Below, piece by piece: positions 45,701-55,080 of a stretch of DNA of 64,000 nucleotides. Position 1 is the stretch's first letter. Each line of letters opens with the position of its first letter. A program made the position numbers and the translations under genes. This stretch comes from Skermania sp. ID1734. GTDB taxonomy: Bacteria; Actinomycetota; Actinomycetes; Mycobacteriales; Mycobacteriaceae. Location: contig NZ_VLIY01000016.1 of NCBI RefSeq assembly GCF_007489285.1, positions 52,153-116,152 on the forward strand. The letters are read 5' to 3'. The notes under the pieces are model-generated. The model was not told the DNA's origin. It did no database searches and was given only the letters and a program-made list of their open reading frames with translations.

Positions 45701-46786
45701 TCAGCCCGCCCACTGCCCGGTGGCGGCGAACTGCTCGAGCACCGCAGTGGATGCGGCTAGATCCATCCCCTGCCCGCGCACCCAGTCATCGTCGAAATAC
45801 GTTCCGACATAACGATCTCCCCCGTCACACAGCAGTGTGACGACGCTTCCGCTGCAACCCTCGGCGAGCATCTGCGCGATCAAGCCGAACGCGCCCCACA
45901 GATTCGTGCCGGTCGACCCGCCCACCCGGCGGCCCAGCGCCGCGCTGGCATGACGCGCGGTGGCGATCGAGGCGGCGTCGGGCACCCCGATCATCCGGTC
46001 GACCACCGACGGCACGAAGGACGGCTCCACTCGTGGTCGGCCGATCCCCTCGATCCGCGACGGCATACCGGTCTCGAGGCTGCAGTCGCCGTCGGCATAG
46101 CCACCGAAGAACGCCGAGTTTTCGGGATCCACCACGGCAAGCCGGGTTCGATGACGCCGGTAGCGGATGTAGCGACCGATGGTCGCGCTCGTGCCACCCG
46201 TTCCGGCGCCCACGACGATCCACTCCGGGACCGGATGCAACTCCTGAGCCAGCTGCACGTAGATGGATTCCGCGATGTTGTTGTTGCCGCGCCAGTCGGT
46301 GGCCCGTTCGGCGTAGGTGAACTGGTCCATGTAATGGCCACCCACCTCGGCGGCCAGTCGTGATGCCTCGGCATAGATCTCCGAGGGCTTGTCGATGAAG
46401 TGACACCGCCCGCCTTGGGCCTCGATCAGCGAGATCTTTTGCGGACTGGTGCTGGCCGGCATCACGGCTACGAAGTCGAGCCCGAGCAGTTTCGCGAAGT
46501 ACGCCTCGCTCACGGCCGTCGAGCCCGACGACGCCTCCACGATGGTGGTGTTCTCGTCGACCCAGCCGTTGCACAGCGCGTAGAGGAACAGCGACCGCGC
46601 GAGCCGGTGCTTGAGGCTGCCGGTAATGTGCGTCGACTCGTCCTTGAGGTAGAGCTGCACCCGCCAGTCCGCCGGCAGCGGATAGCGCAACAAATGGGTG
46701 TCGGCGCTGCGCTGCGTGTCGGCGTCGATGAGCCGGACCGCGTTGTCCCCCCAGGACCGCGGTTTACTTCTGTCGCAGGTATTCAC
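45701..46786 (-). CDS. cds1: PLP-dependent cysteine synthase-like / L-cysteine desulfhydrase (Cds1-like)
   Basis: A 361-residue fold-type II PLP enzyme: [20 protein letters not shown] with the PLP Lys, [20 protein letters not shown], and the phosphate-binding loop [35 protein letters not shown] and the Gly/Asn-rich [12 protein letters not shown] fit Cds1 of M. tuberculosis, which releases sulfide from cysteine, better than biosynthetic CysK. It overlaps the DUF4229 gene by 4 bases. Cysteine synthesis remains an alternative. Confidence 0.82.
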   Translation of the reverse strand: MNTCDRSKPRSWGDNAVRLIDADTQRSADTHLLRYPLPADWRVQLYLKDESTHITGSLKHRLARSLFLYALCNGWVDENTTIVEASSGSTAVSEAYFAKLLGLDFVAVMPASTSPQKISLIEAQGGRCHFIDKPSEIYAEASRLAAEVGGHYMDQFTYAERATDWRGNNNIAESIYVQLAQELHPVPEWIVVGAGTGGTSATIGRYIRYRRHRTRLAVVDPENSAFFGGYADGDCSLETGMPSRIEGIGRPRVEPSFVPSVVDRMIGVPDAASIATARHASAALGRRVGGSTGTNLWGAFGLIAQMLAEGCSGSVVTLLCDGGDRYVGTYFDDDWVRGQGMDLAASTAVLEQFAATGQWAG

Positions 46787-47151
46787 CGGCCGACGGCGGA
46801 TCCGTCGTCCCCGCGCAGTCGTGAGCGCAACTTCTCCTTGTCTTGGCGCCGCCGCTCGTCGACCAGTGCGATGTTCTCGTTCACCTGCCGTCGCAACGAG
46901 CGGAAGAGCAGCAGCGAGATCGGCATGGCTATGACCAGACCGAAGATGAGTGCGACCAACAACGGCACGTCGACCCCGAAGAGTTTTGCGCCGAAGAGAA
47001 TGATCGCCGCCAGCGCGGCCACCAGGGCGAGCCGGAAAATGGTGTACACGATGAGCAGGCGAGCGAGCCGGCGGCCTGCCCCCACCGCCTGGCTCATGTC
47101 CGGAGCCGGTCTCGCGGCGGTCGCCGCCTTGGGTGATGTTGCGTCTTTCAC
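46783..47151 (-). CDS. DUF4229-type membrane protein
   Basis: About 122 residues: a basic N-terminus, two adjoining membrane helices ([20 protein letters not shown] and [20 protein letters not shown]), then a charged tail with [20 protein letters not shown], as in DUF4229 proteins. The GTG at 47151 (V-K-D-A-T-S) is preferred over a longer start at 47202. Translation of cds1 is coupled to it by a 4-base overlap. Function unknown. Confidence 0.75.
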   Translation of the reverse strand: MKDATSPKAATAARPAPDMSQAVGAGRRLARLLIVYTIFRLALVAALAAIILFGAKLFGVDVPLLVALIFGLVIAMPISLLLFRSLRRQVNENIALVDERRRQDKEKLRSRLRGDDGSAVGR

Positions 47152-47339
47152 GTGTTCAGGGTATGCCGTCGGCGTCGGAACCCACGCACGGCGGACCGGC
47201 ACCCTTCGTCCGAAATGTCTATTACCTCCCCTTTACCAGGAATAGATGGTTCGAGTAACCAGGGGTCGCGGTGCCAATATGGGGCCAGAGCGGCGGAATC
47301 GCCGGGCTTTGTCGCCAATTTCACGACTGGAGGAATGGA

Positions 47340-47552
47340 ATGAGCGCACCCGCATTCACTGGTGGCCACGAATCATTGTTGACGCCGGGACAGGTTGCTG
47401 CCCTCTTTCATGTCGATCCGAAGACCGTGACCCGCTGGGCGCACGCTGGTCGACTCGGTTCGCTGCGGACCCCGGGCGGCCACCGTCGCTTCAAGGAGTC
47501 CGAGGTCATGCAGTTGCTGCGCTCGCTGACCACCGAGGCCACCCCGCACTAG
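47340..47552 (+). CDS. BldC-like MerR-type DNA-binding protein
   Basis: A 70-residue protein: LLTPGQVAALFHVDPKTVTR, WAHAGRLGSLRTPGGHRRFK, ESEVMQLLRSL. This is the single winged-helix of BldC, the Streptomyces developmental regulator that binds DNA cooperatively on direct repeats, with homologues across Mycobacteriales. A good ribosome site (GGAGG) lies about 6 bases before the ATG. It stands alone; its targets are unknown. Confidence 0.92.
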   Translation: MSAPAFTGGHESLLTPGQVAALFHVDPKTVTRWAHAGRLGSLRTPGGHRRFKESEVMQLLRSLTTEATPH

Positions 47553-47630
47553 GCGATTCGGCCGGCGCCCGGCCCAGCACGTGCCGGGCGCCGTAGACAC
47601 GACTACGCTCAGAGCAAGGAGGTGAGCGTC

Positions 47631-47834
47631 GTGATCTACCTATTGGCGCTGATCGGGTTGGTGACGGTTGCCGTCTTGCTATGGAAGGCGTTCGGGCCGC
47701 AACTCGGCTCCTCCCGCCACGCATCGGTAACCGGTCCCGACGATGATCCCGAGTTTCTCTGGAGCCTCGGACGGCAGATGCGTCCCCGCGGCGACGGCGG
47801 CACGGACCCGGACTCGACCGACACTCCTAGCTGA
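47631..47834 (+). CDS. Small single-pass membrane protein
   Basis: A 67-residue protein with one N-terminal membrane helix (VIYLLALIGLVTVAVLLWKA) and a polar C-terminus with DDPEFLWSLGRQMRPRGDGG. The GTG at 47631 is chosen because AAGGAGG (47616-47622) lies 8 bases before it; a GTG at 47622 overlaps that site. Follows the bldC-like gene by 78 bases. Not recognised. Confidence 0.65.
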   Translation: MIYLLALIGLVTVAVLLWKAFGPQLGSSRHASVTGPDDDPEFLWSLGRQMRPRGDGGTDPDSTDTPS

Positions 47835-48108
47835 GCAGACCCCTCCCCTAAAACTTCGCCTTCATAGCGCGTAAATAATCCGATTTTTACGGTTTCTACG
47901 TGATCACCGGAATGTTACGATACGTCTCACTTGAACGCAGGCGAGCGCATGAAAACGCTTGCCGTGCGCGGTATCCCGGTGCCGCCTCCTGCGAAGTGAG
48001 GAGTGCGTATGGATGTCATGCGGCCCGCTGGAACGACGCGCGTTGATCTCGACGCCGTAACCTCCTCATTCTGAAGTTCCAGGTGCACAACGCATTACGA
48101 AGGCAATC
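47835..48108 (+). other. 274-bp leader/promoter region before the DUF732 gene
   Basis: No gene of normal size. It holds an AT-richer patch (47870-47925), possible -10 TACGAT (near 47917-47922), an imperfect stem GGCGAGCG/CGCTTGCC (47940-47967), and a 16-codon frame from ATG 47949 (M-K-T-L-A-V-R-G-I-P) with no visible ribosome site. A regulated long leader is possible but I recognise no known RNA family. Confidence 0.4.
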
Positions 48109-48450
48109 ATGTCGAATCGTTTCCGCACCATTGCCAGCGCCGCCGCGGCTGCTGCAATCGTTTCCGTCTCGATGGTCACCGGCGCCGGCGCCGCCTTTGC
48201 CACACCGGACCAGGATCAACAGTTCATCAACAAGCTCGACAGCCAGGGCATCACCTTCCCGTCCGCCAACAGTGCAATTTCCGACGCGCACGTGGTGTGC
48301 AACAAGTTCGCAAGCGGAAACACCTTCGAGGACGTATTCGGGATGGTCAAGGACGCCAACCCTGATCTGTCGAACTACAACGACGGTTACTTCATCGGCG
48401 CGTCGGTCGTGGTCTACTGCCCGCAGTACCTCGACGCCCTGCCGCAGTAA
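48109..48450 (+). CDS. Secreted DUF732 protein
   Basis: A 113-residue protein with a Sec signal peptide (basic start, AAAAAAIVSVSMVTGAGAAF, likely cleavage after A-F-A near residue 31) and a mature DUF732 domain: DQDQQFINKLDSQGITFPSA, AHVVCNKFASGN, VVVYCPQYLDAL with two Cys that probably pair. The family is typical of mycobacteria and relatives and of unknown function. Convergent with the deazaflavin gene, ends abut. Confidence 0.9.
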   Translation: MSNRFRTIASAAAAAAIVSVSMVTGAGAAFATPDQDQQFINKLDSQGITFPSANSAISDAHVVCNKFASGNTFEDVFGMVKDANPDLSNYNDGYFIGASVVVYCPQYLDALPQ

Positions 48451-48903
48451 TCACTGTCGAGGTCGTAGCCGAATGATCGGCATTTCCCGATCGGTCTTGT
48501 TTTGGTACTGACCGAACCGGGGTGCCGACGCGACGATCTGTTGCCAGGCTTGCTCGCGCTCGTCGCCGTGCAATTCCGCCGCGGTGACGGCGATCGTGCG
48601 CCCATCGACTTCGATGCTGACCTTGTCTGGATTCGCGGCGATGTTGTAGTACCAGTCCGGGTTGCGCGCCGCACCGGCAGCCGAGGCGACGATCAGCCAA
48701 CCATGCTGCGCGTCCGGGAACCAGCCGAGCGGGGTAATCCGCTCGGCACCGCTCTTGCGACCGAGGGTGTGCAGGACCAGGGCGTGCAGGCCAACCGCCG
48801 TGCCGTCCTTACGGACGCGCTTGATCATCACCTTGTTGGCCAAGCGCATCAACCGACCGGGGGATCGGGCGCCACGCGTGCCGTTGCGGGTAGAAAAGCT
48901 CAT
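48451..48903 (-). CDS. Deazaflavin (F420)-dependent nitroreductase-family protein
   Basis: A 150-residue split-barrel protein of the Ddn/FDOR-A type: [55 protein letters not shown]. The residues K-S-G and N-P-D-W are the F420-binding pattern. In mycobacteria such proteins reduce quinones, including menaquinone, and activate nitroimidazoles. It overlaps lldD by 4 bases, so the two are cotranslated. Confidence 0.9.
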   Translation of the reverse strand: MSFSTRNGTRGARSPGRLMRLANKVMIKRVRKDGTAVGLHALVLHTLGRKSGAERITPLGWFPDAQHGWLIVASAAGAARNPDWYYNIAANPDKVSIEVDGRTIAVTAAELHGDEREQAWQQIVASAPRFGQYQNKTDREMPIIRLRPRQ

Positions 48904-50141
48904 TTCGACTCCTTCGGTGCCAGACGAACCAGCTGGGTCACATGGCTGGGGTTGAGTTCCTCGAGCGCGGCGGCGCCCAGCAGTCGCATGGTGCGCTCGA
49001 TCTGGTCGGTGAGGATGGCGATGGCCCGGTCGACACCGGCCTCTCCGCCAGCCATCAAGCCGTAGAGGTAAGCCCGGCCGATGAGCGTGAATCGCGCGCC
49101 GAGCGCGACAGCCGCGACGATATCCGCACCGGACATGATCCCCGTGTCGAGAATGATCTCCGTGTCCGATCCGACTTCACGAGCGACCTCGGGCAGCAGA
49201 TGGAACGGAATCGGTGCCCGATCCAATTGCCGCCCACCGTGATTGGACAACACGACGCCGTCGACGCCAAGATCCACCACAGCGCGGGCATCGGCGATCG
49301 TTTGGATGCCCTTCACCACGAGCTTGCCGGGCCACTGATCGCGGATCCAGGCGAGATCGTCGAACGTCACGGTCGGATCGAACATGGTGTCCAGCAGTTC
49401 GGCGACCGTCCCCGACCAGCGGTCGAGCGAGGCGAACGCGAGCGGTTCGGTGGTCAGGAAGTCGAACCACCACTTCGGCCGCGGCAGCGCGTCGATGACA
49501 GTCCGCAGGGTCAAGGCGGGCGGAATCGTCATGCCATTGCGTTTGTCGCGCAGCCTCGCCCCGGCGACTGGGACATCGACGGTGACCAGCAGCGTGTCGT
49601 AGCCCGCCGCGGCGGCGCGCTCGACCAGCGCCATCGAGCGGTCCCGGTCCTTCCACATATAGAGCTGAAACCAATTGCGCCCGTGCGGGTTCACCGCCTT
49701 GACATCCTCGATCGAGCTGGTGCCCATGGTGGACAACGCAAACGGAATTCCGGCCCGGCCCGCTGCGCGCGCACCGGCGATTTCGCCCTCGGTCTGCATC
49801 ATGCGGGTGAACCCGGTCGGCGCAATGCCGAACGGCAGCGCGACCGGCGCCCCGAGCACGTTCCAGCCGGTGGACACCTTCGCCACGTCGCGCAGGATCG
49901 CCGGATGGAACTCGATGTCCTGGAACGCTTGTCGCGCGCGGGCGATGGAGATTTCGGCCTCTGCCGATCCGTCGGTGTAATCGAAAGCCGCCGTTGGAGT
50001 CCGGCGTTTGGCAATCCGGCGAAGATCCTCAATGGTCAGTGCTGCGGCGAGTCGGCGCGTCTTCGGGTTCAGTTGCGGCTTCTTGAACTGCATGAGCGGT
50101 GCAAGATCGCGCACGGAGGGAACCTGACGCTTCATGGGCAC
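48900..50141 (-). CDS. lldD: FMN-dependent L-lactate dehydrogenase (LldD family)
   Basis: A 413-residue alpha-hydroxy-acid oxidase family enzyme: [60 protein letters not shown], the active-site [15 protein letters not shown] with His and Arg, and [20 protein letters not shown]. It oxidises lactate (or another 2-hydroxy acid) and passes electrons to the quinone pool. The longer N-terminus matches LldD2 of M. tuberculosis. Coupled to the deazaflavin gene downstream. Confidence 0.9.
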   Translation of the reverse strand: MPMKRQVPSVRDLAPLMQFKKPQLNPKTRRLAAALTIEDLRRIAKRRTPTAAFDYTDGSAEAEISIARARQAFQDIEFHPAILRDVAKVSTGWNVLGAPVALPFGIAPTGFTRMMQTEGEIAGARAAGRAGIPFALSTMGTSSIEDVKAVNPHGRNWFQLYMWKDRDRSMALVERAAAAGYDTLLVTVDVPVAGARLRDKRNGMTIPPALTLRTVIDALPRPKWWFDFLTTEPLAFASLDRWSGTVAELLDTMFDPTVTFDDLAWIRDQWPGKLVVKGIQTIADARAVVDLGVDGVVLSNHGGRQLDRAPIPFHLLPEVAREVGSDTEIILDTGIMSGADIVAAVALGARFTLIGRAYLYGLMAGGEAGVDRAIAILTDQIERTMRLLGAAALEELNPSHVTQLVRLAPKESK

Positions 50142-50193
50142 CTGCTTTGCGCTGGACGGCGATCATGTTCCACCTTGCCACCCGGGGCGTGCA

Positions 50194-51150
50194 CTATCGC
50201 CGAAGTTGGGGCAGCACGTCGCGCTCCCACGCGGCGAAGAACCCGTCCATGTCCGGCCCGATCTGCTGCACGTACACCTCGTCGATATCGGCGTCGAGGA
50301 AGGACCGGACTTGGGCCGCGTGCTTGTCGGCATCCGGGCCGCAGGCGACGGACTCAGCGACCATCTCGCGCGGCACCAGGGTGATGGCATCGGCGAAATC
50401 GCGGGGCCGCGGCAAGGTCTGGGCGAGTTGTCCGGGCAGTTGCTCGTTGGCCCACAATCGATGTGCGGCGTCGAGGCCCGCTTCGGCGTCACGGTCCCAG
50501 CTGACCTTGGTGCCCGCTTGAACCGGCTTGTCACCGCCACCGGATTCACGAAAAGTCTTGACCAAGTCGGCGTCTGCCATCGCCAGTGCGTAACCATCGC
50601 CGATGCGCCCGGCCAGTTGGGCTCCCTGCGGTCCGAAACCGGACACGTAGATCGGAACCGGGTCGTCCGGGCGCGTGTAGATTCGCGCTTCCTGCACTTC
50701 GTAATGCTTGCCGTGGTGGCTCACTTCACCACCGGAGAGCAAAAGCCGAATCACGTCGACCGCTTCCTCCAGCATCTCCTGACGCACTCCGACAGACGGC
50801 CAGTGATCACCCAGGATGTGTTCGTTGAGCGCCTCACCGCTACCCACGCCGAGCACGAACCGGCCGTTCAACTGCACAGCCGCAGTGGCGGCCGCCTGCG
50901 CCACGATCGCGGGGTGGATGCGGATCGTCGGGCAGGTCACCGCCGTCGACACCGGCAGCGACGTTGCCTGCGACAAGGCTCCGATCACGCCCCACACGAA
51001 CGGGCTCTGGCCCTGCTCGTCGTTCCACGGGTGGAAATGATCGGAGATCCACAGCGCCTCGAAGCCCGCCCCCTCCGCGCGTTTGGCCTGCTCGACCAAC
51101 TCGGCGGGACCGAACTGCTCGCAGGACAAGAAGTAGCCGATACGTGCCAT
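50194..51150 (-). CDS. LLM-class F420-dependent oxidoreductase (FGD-like)
   Basis: A 318-residue luciferase-like TIM barrel: RIGYFLSCEQFGPAELVEQA, DHFHPWNDEQGQSPFVWGVI, RFVLGVGSGEALNEHILGDH, VPIYVSGFGPQGAQLAGRIG. Resembles the F420-dependent glucose-6-phosphate dehydrogenase subgroup (S-D-H-F-H-P-W, G-S-G-E-A-L-N-E). The substrate cannot be fixed by eye. Lies between lldD and an AraC gene, all reading leftward. Confidence 0.87.
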   Translation of the reverse strand: MARIGYFLSCEQFGPAELVEQAKRAEGAGFEALWISDHFHPWNDEQGQSPFVWGVIGALSQATSLPVSTAVTCPTIRIHPAIVAQAAATAAVQLNGRFVLGVGSGEALNEHILGDHWPSVGVRQEMLEEAVDVIRLLLSGGEVSHHGKHYEVQEARIYTRPDDPVPIYVSGFGPQGAQLAGRIGDGYALAMADADLVKTFRESGGGDKPVQAGTKVSWDRDAEAGLDAAHRLWANEQLPGQLAQTLPRPRDFADAITLVPREMVAESVACGPDADKHAAQVRSFLDADIDEVYVQQIGPDMDGFFAAWERDVLPQLRR

Positions 51151-51193
51151 GACGTCGACGTACCCGCGGTCGGGCCAGATATGCGTTCGACCG

Positions 51194-52102
51194 TTACAGC
51201 CGCGACCGACGCCACCGCAGCGGCGGTTGCCCGAAGTGGCGCTGGAAAGCTCGACTGAACGCGGCTTCGGAGGTGTAGCCGACGGTCAACCCAATTCGGC
51301 TGACGGGCTCGTTGGTCGACCGCAGCAGATGTGCGGCGCGGTCAAGCCTGCGCTCGGTGACATAGGCGGCCGGAGATTGGCCGAGCAACTTCGTGAAGTG
51401 TTGGGCGAAGGTGGAGCGGGATTGTTGCGCGAGTCCAGCCATTTCCACCACCGACCATGGGCGATCTGGTTCGGCGTGAACGGCGCTGAGCACGGGCGCC
51501 AACCGCGAATCCATCGCTGCGGTGAGCCATCCGGGTTTGTGGTCGTTCGTCGAAGACCACTCCCGAAGCGCGTGGATGAACAGCAAATCCAGGATGCGCG
51601 AGATCATCACCCAGGCACCCGGTCGTCGCGAGACCGTTTCGGCAAGCAGCAGTTGCAAACTCAGCGGGAGCCATTCCTGGCCCGGGCGACCACCCGGGAC
51701 GTGCACGGCCTGCGGAAGAACCGACAAGAGCGGGTCGGCGATATCGTCTTCGACCGTGAAAATGCCAGTTACCCAACGCGGTTCAGAATTCGATCCCCGG
51801 TACTGATCCGCCGCGGACAGTTCCCTGGCCGGGACTGGCGCTCCCGCGCGAATGCCGTGGCGATGGCCACGAGCGAGCAACACCATGTCCCCGGCCTCGA
51901 GCTCGATCGTCCGTTTGCCCACTCGCAGCTGTAGCCCAGCAGTCTCGGCGATATGTAGCACCCGAAGACCCGCCGGGACGGCGACGTGGAATGGCGTCGG
52001 CGGACCGCAGCGAAGAAGGCGGTCACCGCGCAATCGGATAGCCGCCAAAATATCCGAAAGAGCGTCCGGCTTTTCGGCAAACTTTTCCAGTGAATCGGTC
52101 AT
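51194..52102 (-). CDS. AraC-family regulator with cupin sensor domain
   Basis: A 302-residue regulator: N-terminal cupin-type domain (FHVAVPAGLRVLHIAETAGL, IELEAGDMVLLARGHRHGIR) and C-terminal AraC HTH pair (SVVEMAGLAQQSRSTFAQHF, YVTERRLDRAAHLL, IGLTVGYTSEAAFSRAFQRH). The ATG at 52102 gives a standard length. It is divergent from an alpha/beta hydrolase gene over 72 bases, a classic regulator-target layout; the sensed compound may be the hydrolase's substrate. Confidence 0.9.
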   Translation of the reverse strand: MTDSLEKFAEKPDALSDILAAIRLRGDRLLRCGPPTPFHVAVPAGLRVLHIAETAGLQLRVGKRTIELEAGDMVLLARGHRHGIRAGAPVPARELSAADQYRGSNSEPRWVTGIFTVEDDIADPLLSVLPQAVHVPGGRPGQEWLPLSLQLLLAETVSRRPGAWVMISRILDLLFIHALREWSSTNDHKPGWLTAAMDSRLAPVLSAVHAEPDRPWSVVEMAGLAQQSRSTFAQHFTKLLGQSPAAYVTERRLDRAAHLLRSTNEPVSRIGLTVGYTSEAAFSRAFQRHFGQPPLRWRRSRL

Positions 52103-52174
52103 TGTGCTTGCCTCATCGTCCAAATATCGTCTTACTCAATCAGGGAGGTCAATAGCTGACAAGGAGTGCTCGAC

Positions 52175-52870
52175 ATGACAGAAAAACCGGCTATCGTTCT
52201 TGTCCACGGCTTCTGGGGCGGAGCCGCCCACTGGGCGAAAGTGATTGTCGAGCTGCACAACCGCGGTTACGACAAGCTGCATGCCGTCGAGAACCCGCTG
52301 ACATCGCTGGCAGACGACGCCGCCCGCACTCGGCAAATGGTGCAACAGGTCGAGGGACCGGTGCTGCTCGTCGGTCACTCCTACGGCGGCGCCGTGATCA
52401 CCGAGGCCGGTGATCTGCCGAACGTCGTGGGGTTGGTGTACGTTGCCGCGTTCGTGCCCGACGCCGGCGAAAGTCCGGGGCAAATCAGCGAACAACTGCC
52501 GCCGGCGGCATTCGAGAACATCGCGCCCGATTCGGACGGCTACCTCTGGATCAAGCCGGACAAGTTCCGGGAAAGCTTTGCCCAGGATCTGCCCGAAGAT
52601 GAGGCGCTGGTCATGGCCGTCACCCAGAAAGCGCCTGCTGGATCCACCTTCGGCGACACCGTTACCGAGCCCGCTTGGAAGCACAAGCCAAGCTGGTATC
52701 AGGTGTCCACGCAGGACCGGATGATCAACCCCGACAACGAACGCCGCATGGCGGAACGAATGAATCCACGCAAGGTGATTGAACTCGACGCGAGTCACGC
52801 GTCGCTCGCGTCGCAGCCAAGCGCAATCGCCGACCTGATCGATGAGGCGGTCAACGAGTTGGCGCTCTGA
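52175..52870 (+). CDS. Alpha/beta hydrolase
   Basis: A 231-residue alpha/beta hydrolase: oxyanion strand IVLVHGFWGGAAHW, nucleophile elbow LLVGHSYGGAVITEA (Ser in G-H-S-Y-G), acid region VSTQDRMINPDNERR and catalytic His in LDASHASLASQP. This compact esterase type (EstC/YdeN-like) is common next to AraC regulators. AAGGAG lies 8 bases before the ATG at 52175. Likely induced through the divergent AraC protein. Confidence 0.9.
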   Translation: MTEKPAIVLVHGFWGGAAHWAKVIVELHNRGYDKLHAVENPLTSLADDAARTRQMVQQVEGPVLLVGHSYGGAVITEAGDLPNVVGLVYVAAFVPDAGESPGQISEQLPPAAFENIAPDSDGYLWIKPDKFRESFAQDLPEDEALVMAVTQKAPAGSTFGDTVTEPAWKHKPSWYQVSTQDRMINPDNERRMAERMNPRKVIELDASHASLASQPSAIADLIDEAVNELAL

Positions 52871-52877
52871 TTCAGCG

Positions 52878-53744
52878 CTATCCCAGCAATGGCACCCACT
52901 GATCAGCCAGGCTCGCCACCCAGCGCGCCGCTTCCACAGCGTCCGGCGGCGGAGCGCCGACGAGCACGAGTTCGTCGATGCCCAAATTCTGCAGTTGCGC
53001 GACGTCTTCCGGCCGAGGGTCGGTGAGCGCGACAGTCAGCGAAAGGTCCTCGAGTGAACGGCCAGCCTCGCGGCACAGCTCGCGCAGCAGGCGGATCCGC
53101 TCGGCAACGGCATCGACCTCGGCAAGATAGAAGCCGTACCACCCATCTCCCCAAGACGCGACCCGCCGCATGGCCGCGTCGCTGTTGCCGCCGACGATGA
53201 CGGGAATGGGGCGCGACGGTTTCGGATAGACGCGTAGCGCCGAAAAGGTGACGAATTCGCCGCTGAACGACGTGACATCGCTATTCCACAAAGCTCGGAT
53301 CGCGGCGACGTATTCGCGGGTTCGCGCCGCCCGTCGCTCAAATGGCACGTCCAACGCGGCGAACTCGTCGCGCGACCACCCGACCCCGATCCCAAGCCGC
53401 AGCCGCCCGCCGCTCATTCGGTCCAGCGACGCAGCCTGTTTCGCGGTGACCACCGGGTTGTGTTCGGGCAGCAGCAGCACCCCGGTGGCGATGCCGATCG
53501 TTGTTGTTGCCGCAGCGGCGAAGCTCAGGCAAACCCAGGGATCGAGCCAGTCGGCGTCGGCTGGCACAGCGATCCGGCCGTCAGCGGCGTAGGGATAGCG
53601 CGAGGTCGGTTGGTCCACCATGACCACGTGCTCGCCGGCCCACAGCGTCGCAAACCCGCAGTGCTCGGCCGCACCGGCGACCGAGGCGACAACCTCCGGC
53701 ATCGCCCCCGCGCCGATGCCGAGCGCGTGAAGTCCTAGTCGCAC
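52878..53744 (-). CDS. LLM-class F420-dependent oxidoreductase
   Basis: A 288-residue luciferase-like protein: MRLGLHALGIGAGAMPEVVA, ATLWAGEHVVMVDQPTSRYP, LRLGIGVGWSRDEFAALDVP, RPIPVIVGGNSDAAMRRVAS. The pattern G-V-G-W and probable F420 use fit the mycobacterial LLM F420 families. Convergent with the hydrolase, 7 bases apart. Substrate unknown. Confidence 0.87.
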   Translation of the reverse strand: MRLGLHALGIGAGAMPEVVASVAGAAEHCGFATLWAGEHVVMVDQPTSRYPYAADGRIAVPADADWLDPWVCLSFAAAATTTIGIATGVLLLPEHNPVVTAKQAASLDRMSGGRLRLGIGVGWSRDEFAALDVPFERRAARTREYVAAIRALWNSDVTSFSGEFVTFSALRVYPKPSRPIPVIVGGNSDAAMRRVASWGDGWYGFYLAEVDAVAERIRLLRELCREAGRSLEDLSLTVALTDPRPEDVAQLQNLGIDELVLVGAPPPDAVEAARWVASLADQWVPLLG

Positions 53745-53829
53745 CCGGTAATCGTCACACCAGACGCGACTAGGCGGACCCGATTTCGTTCCCCACGGCC
53801 AACCAGCGGTGCTGCCACGCTCGCGACGA

Positions 53830-54948
53830 CTAGCTTGGCGTCACCCAGCGTTGCTCAACTTTTGCCCAGCGCCAATAGGCCACCGCCGAAGCCCAGGCGA
53901 GCACGAACAGCGCCACAATCGCGAAGCCGACGTTGTTGAGGTCGATCGAGGCGATCCAGTCGGTGACCGGGTCGACCAGTCCCAGATCGTCGTGCAGCAC
54001 ACCGATCAGTTCGATAGATCCGACCAGTAGCGCTACCGCCACGGACAGACCAGTGATGGTGAGGTTGTAGTAGACCTTGCGGACCGGATTGGCGAACGCC
54101 CAGTCGTAGGCCACGTTCATGAACAACCCGTCGAGGGTGTCCATCAGGCTCATCCCCGCCGCGAACAGCAGTGGGAGCACCACAATCGCATACCACGGCA
54201 ACCCGGCGGCCGCGCCGGAGCCGGCCAGCGCGAGCAGCGCGACCTCGGTCGCGGTGTCGAACCCGAGACCGAAGAGCACCCCGACCGGATACATCTGGCC
54301 CGGCCGGCTGATCATCCGCATGAGCGGGCCGAGGATGCGCGCGAGGAAGCCGCGCGCGTCGAGTGCCTCTTCCAGTCTGTGCAGGTCGAACTCGCCATTG
54401 CGGAGGCCCCGGAAAACGCGCCAGATACCGATCAACGCAACGACATTGAGGATTCCGATCACGTACAGGAACGAGCCGGACGCCAGTGTGCTGATGGTGC
54501 CCAGCCGCTGCCGGGCCGGCGAGTCGTCGTTGACGAGTATGCCGACGACGTGCGCACCGAGCACCACCAACACGGCCATCACGAACACGATCGACGAGTG
54601 GCCCATGGCGAACCAGAAGCCGACCGACTTCGGACGCTTGCCATCGGCCATCAATTTGCGGGTGGTGTTGTCGATCGCCGCGATGTGGTCGGCGTCGAAG
54701 GCGTGCCGCAGGCCGAAGGTGTATGCCGTGATACCAAGCCCGACGCCGAACACCTGGGTGCCCAGGCGATAGCCCCGCGGGGCGATCAATCCGAACAACA
54801 GGCCGAAGCCGATCAGGTGCATGAGCGCGATGACCGCGAGCAGGACGCCCGCCTCGGTCCAGTCGCGACGGGTCCACTCCGACAGAATGCTGAGCACTGG
54901 TCGCGGTCTCGTGGGCTGGGGTGGGCAATCGCCCGATGCTGTGGTCAC
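53830..54948 (-). CDS. NiCoT-family cobalt/nickel transporter under B12 riboswitch
   Basis: A 372-residue eight-helix permease. Signature motifs of the HoxN/NixA/NhlF family are present: LRHAFDADHIAAIDNTTRKL (H-x4-D-H), GFWFAMGHSSIVFVMA, LFGLGFDTATEVALLAL and LLFAAGMSLMDTLDGLFM. The GTG at 54948 has AGGAGG 6 bases upstream; the open frame continuing upstream is riboswitch sequence. Control by a cobalamin riboswitch argues that cobalt for B12 is the main substrate, rather than nickel. Confidence 0.92.
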   Translation of the reverse strand: MTTASGDCPPQPTRPRPVLSILSEWTRRDWTEAGVLLAVIALMHLIGFGLLFGLIAPRGYRLGTQVFGVGLGITAYTFGLRHAFDADHIAAIDNTTRKLMADGKRPKSVGFWFAMGHSSIVFVMAVLVVLGAHVVGILVNDDSPARQRLGTISTLASGSFLYVIGILNVVALIGIWRVFRGLRNGEFDLHRLEEALDARGFLARILGPLMRMISRPGQMYPVGVLFGLGFDTATEVALLALAGSGAAAGLPWYAIVVLPLLFAAGMSLMDTLDGLFMNVAYDWAFANPVRKVYYNLTITGLSVAVALLVGSIELIGVLHDDLGLVDPVTDWIASIDLNNVGFAIVALFVLAWASAVAYWRWAKVEQRWVTPS

Positions 54949-54989
54949 GTTGAGCCTCCTGGGGATGGCGCGTCCCCTTGTAGCCGGGC

Positions 54990-55080
54990 GTGATGGGCAG
55001 GGTCTGGCTCCCAACCCGACTGGGGCTGGACACAGTGGCGCGACCGCACCGGAATGACACCGGTTTCCTGACGTCATCAC
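54990..55080 (-). promoter_or_regulatory. Cobalamin (adenosylcobalamin) riboswitch
   Basis: On the minus strand a closing stem GTGATG (55080-55075) pairs with CATCAC (54995-54990). Inside are AGGAAACCGGTG with TTCCGGTGCGGT, the conserved GCGCCACTGT (B12-box core) and GAGCCAGACCCTGCC, in the order and spacing of the cobalamin aptamer. Downstream, GGGGA-N7-TCCCC (about 54977-54961) forms a hairpin touching the AGGAGG ribosome site, a likely expression platform acting on translation. Assigned by motif reading; covariance scoring would be decisive. Confidence 0.88.

Noticed and set aside
47949..47999. A 16-codon peptide gene before the DUF732 gene
   Set aside because: No ribosome site and no recognisable pattern; it is noted within the leader region rather than called as a gene.
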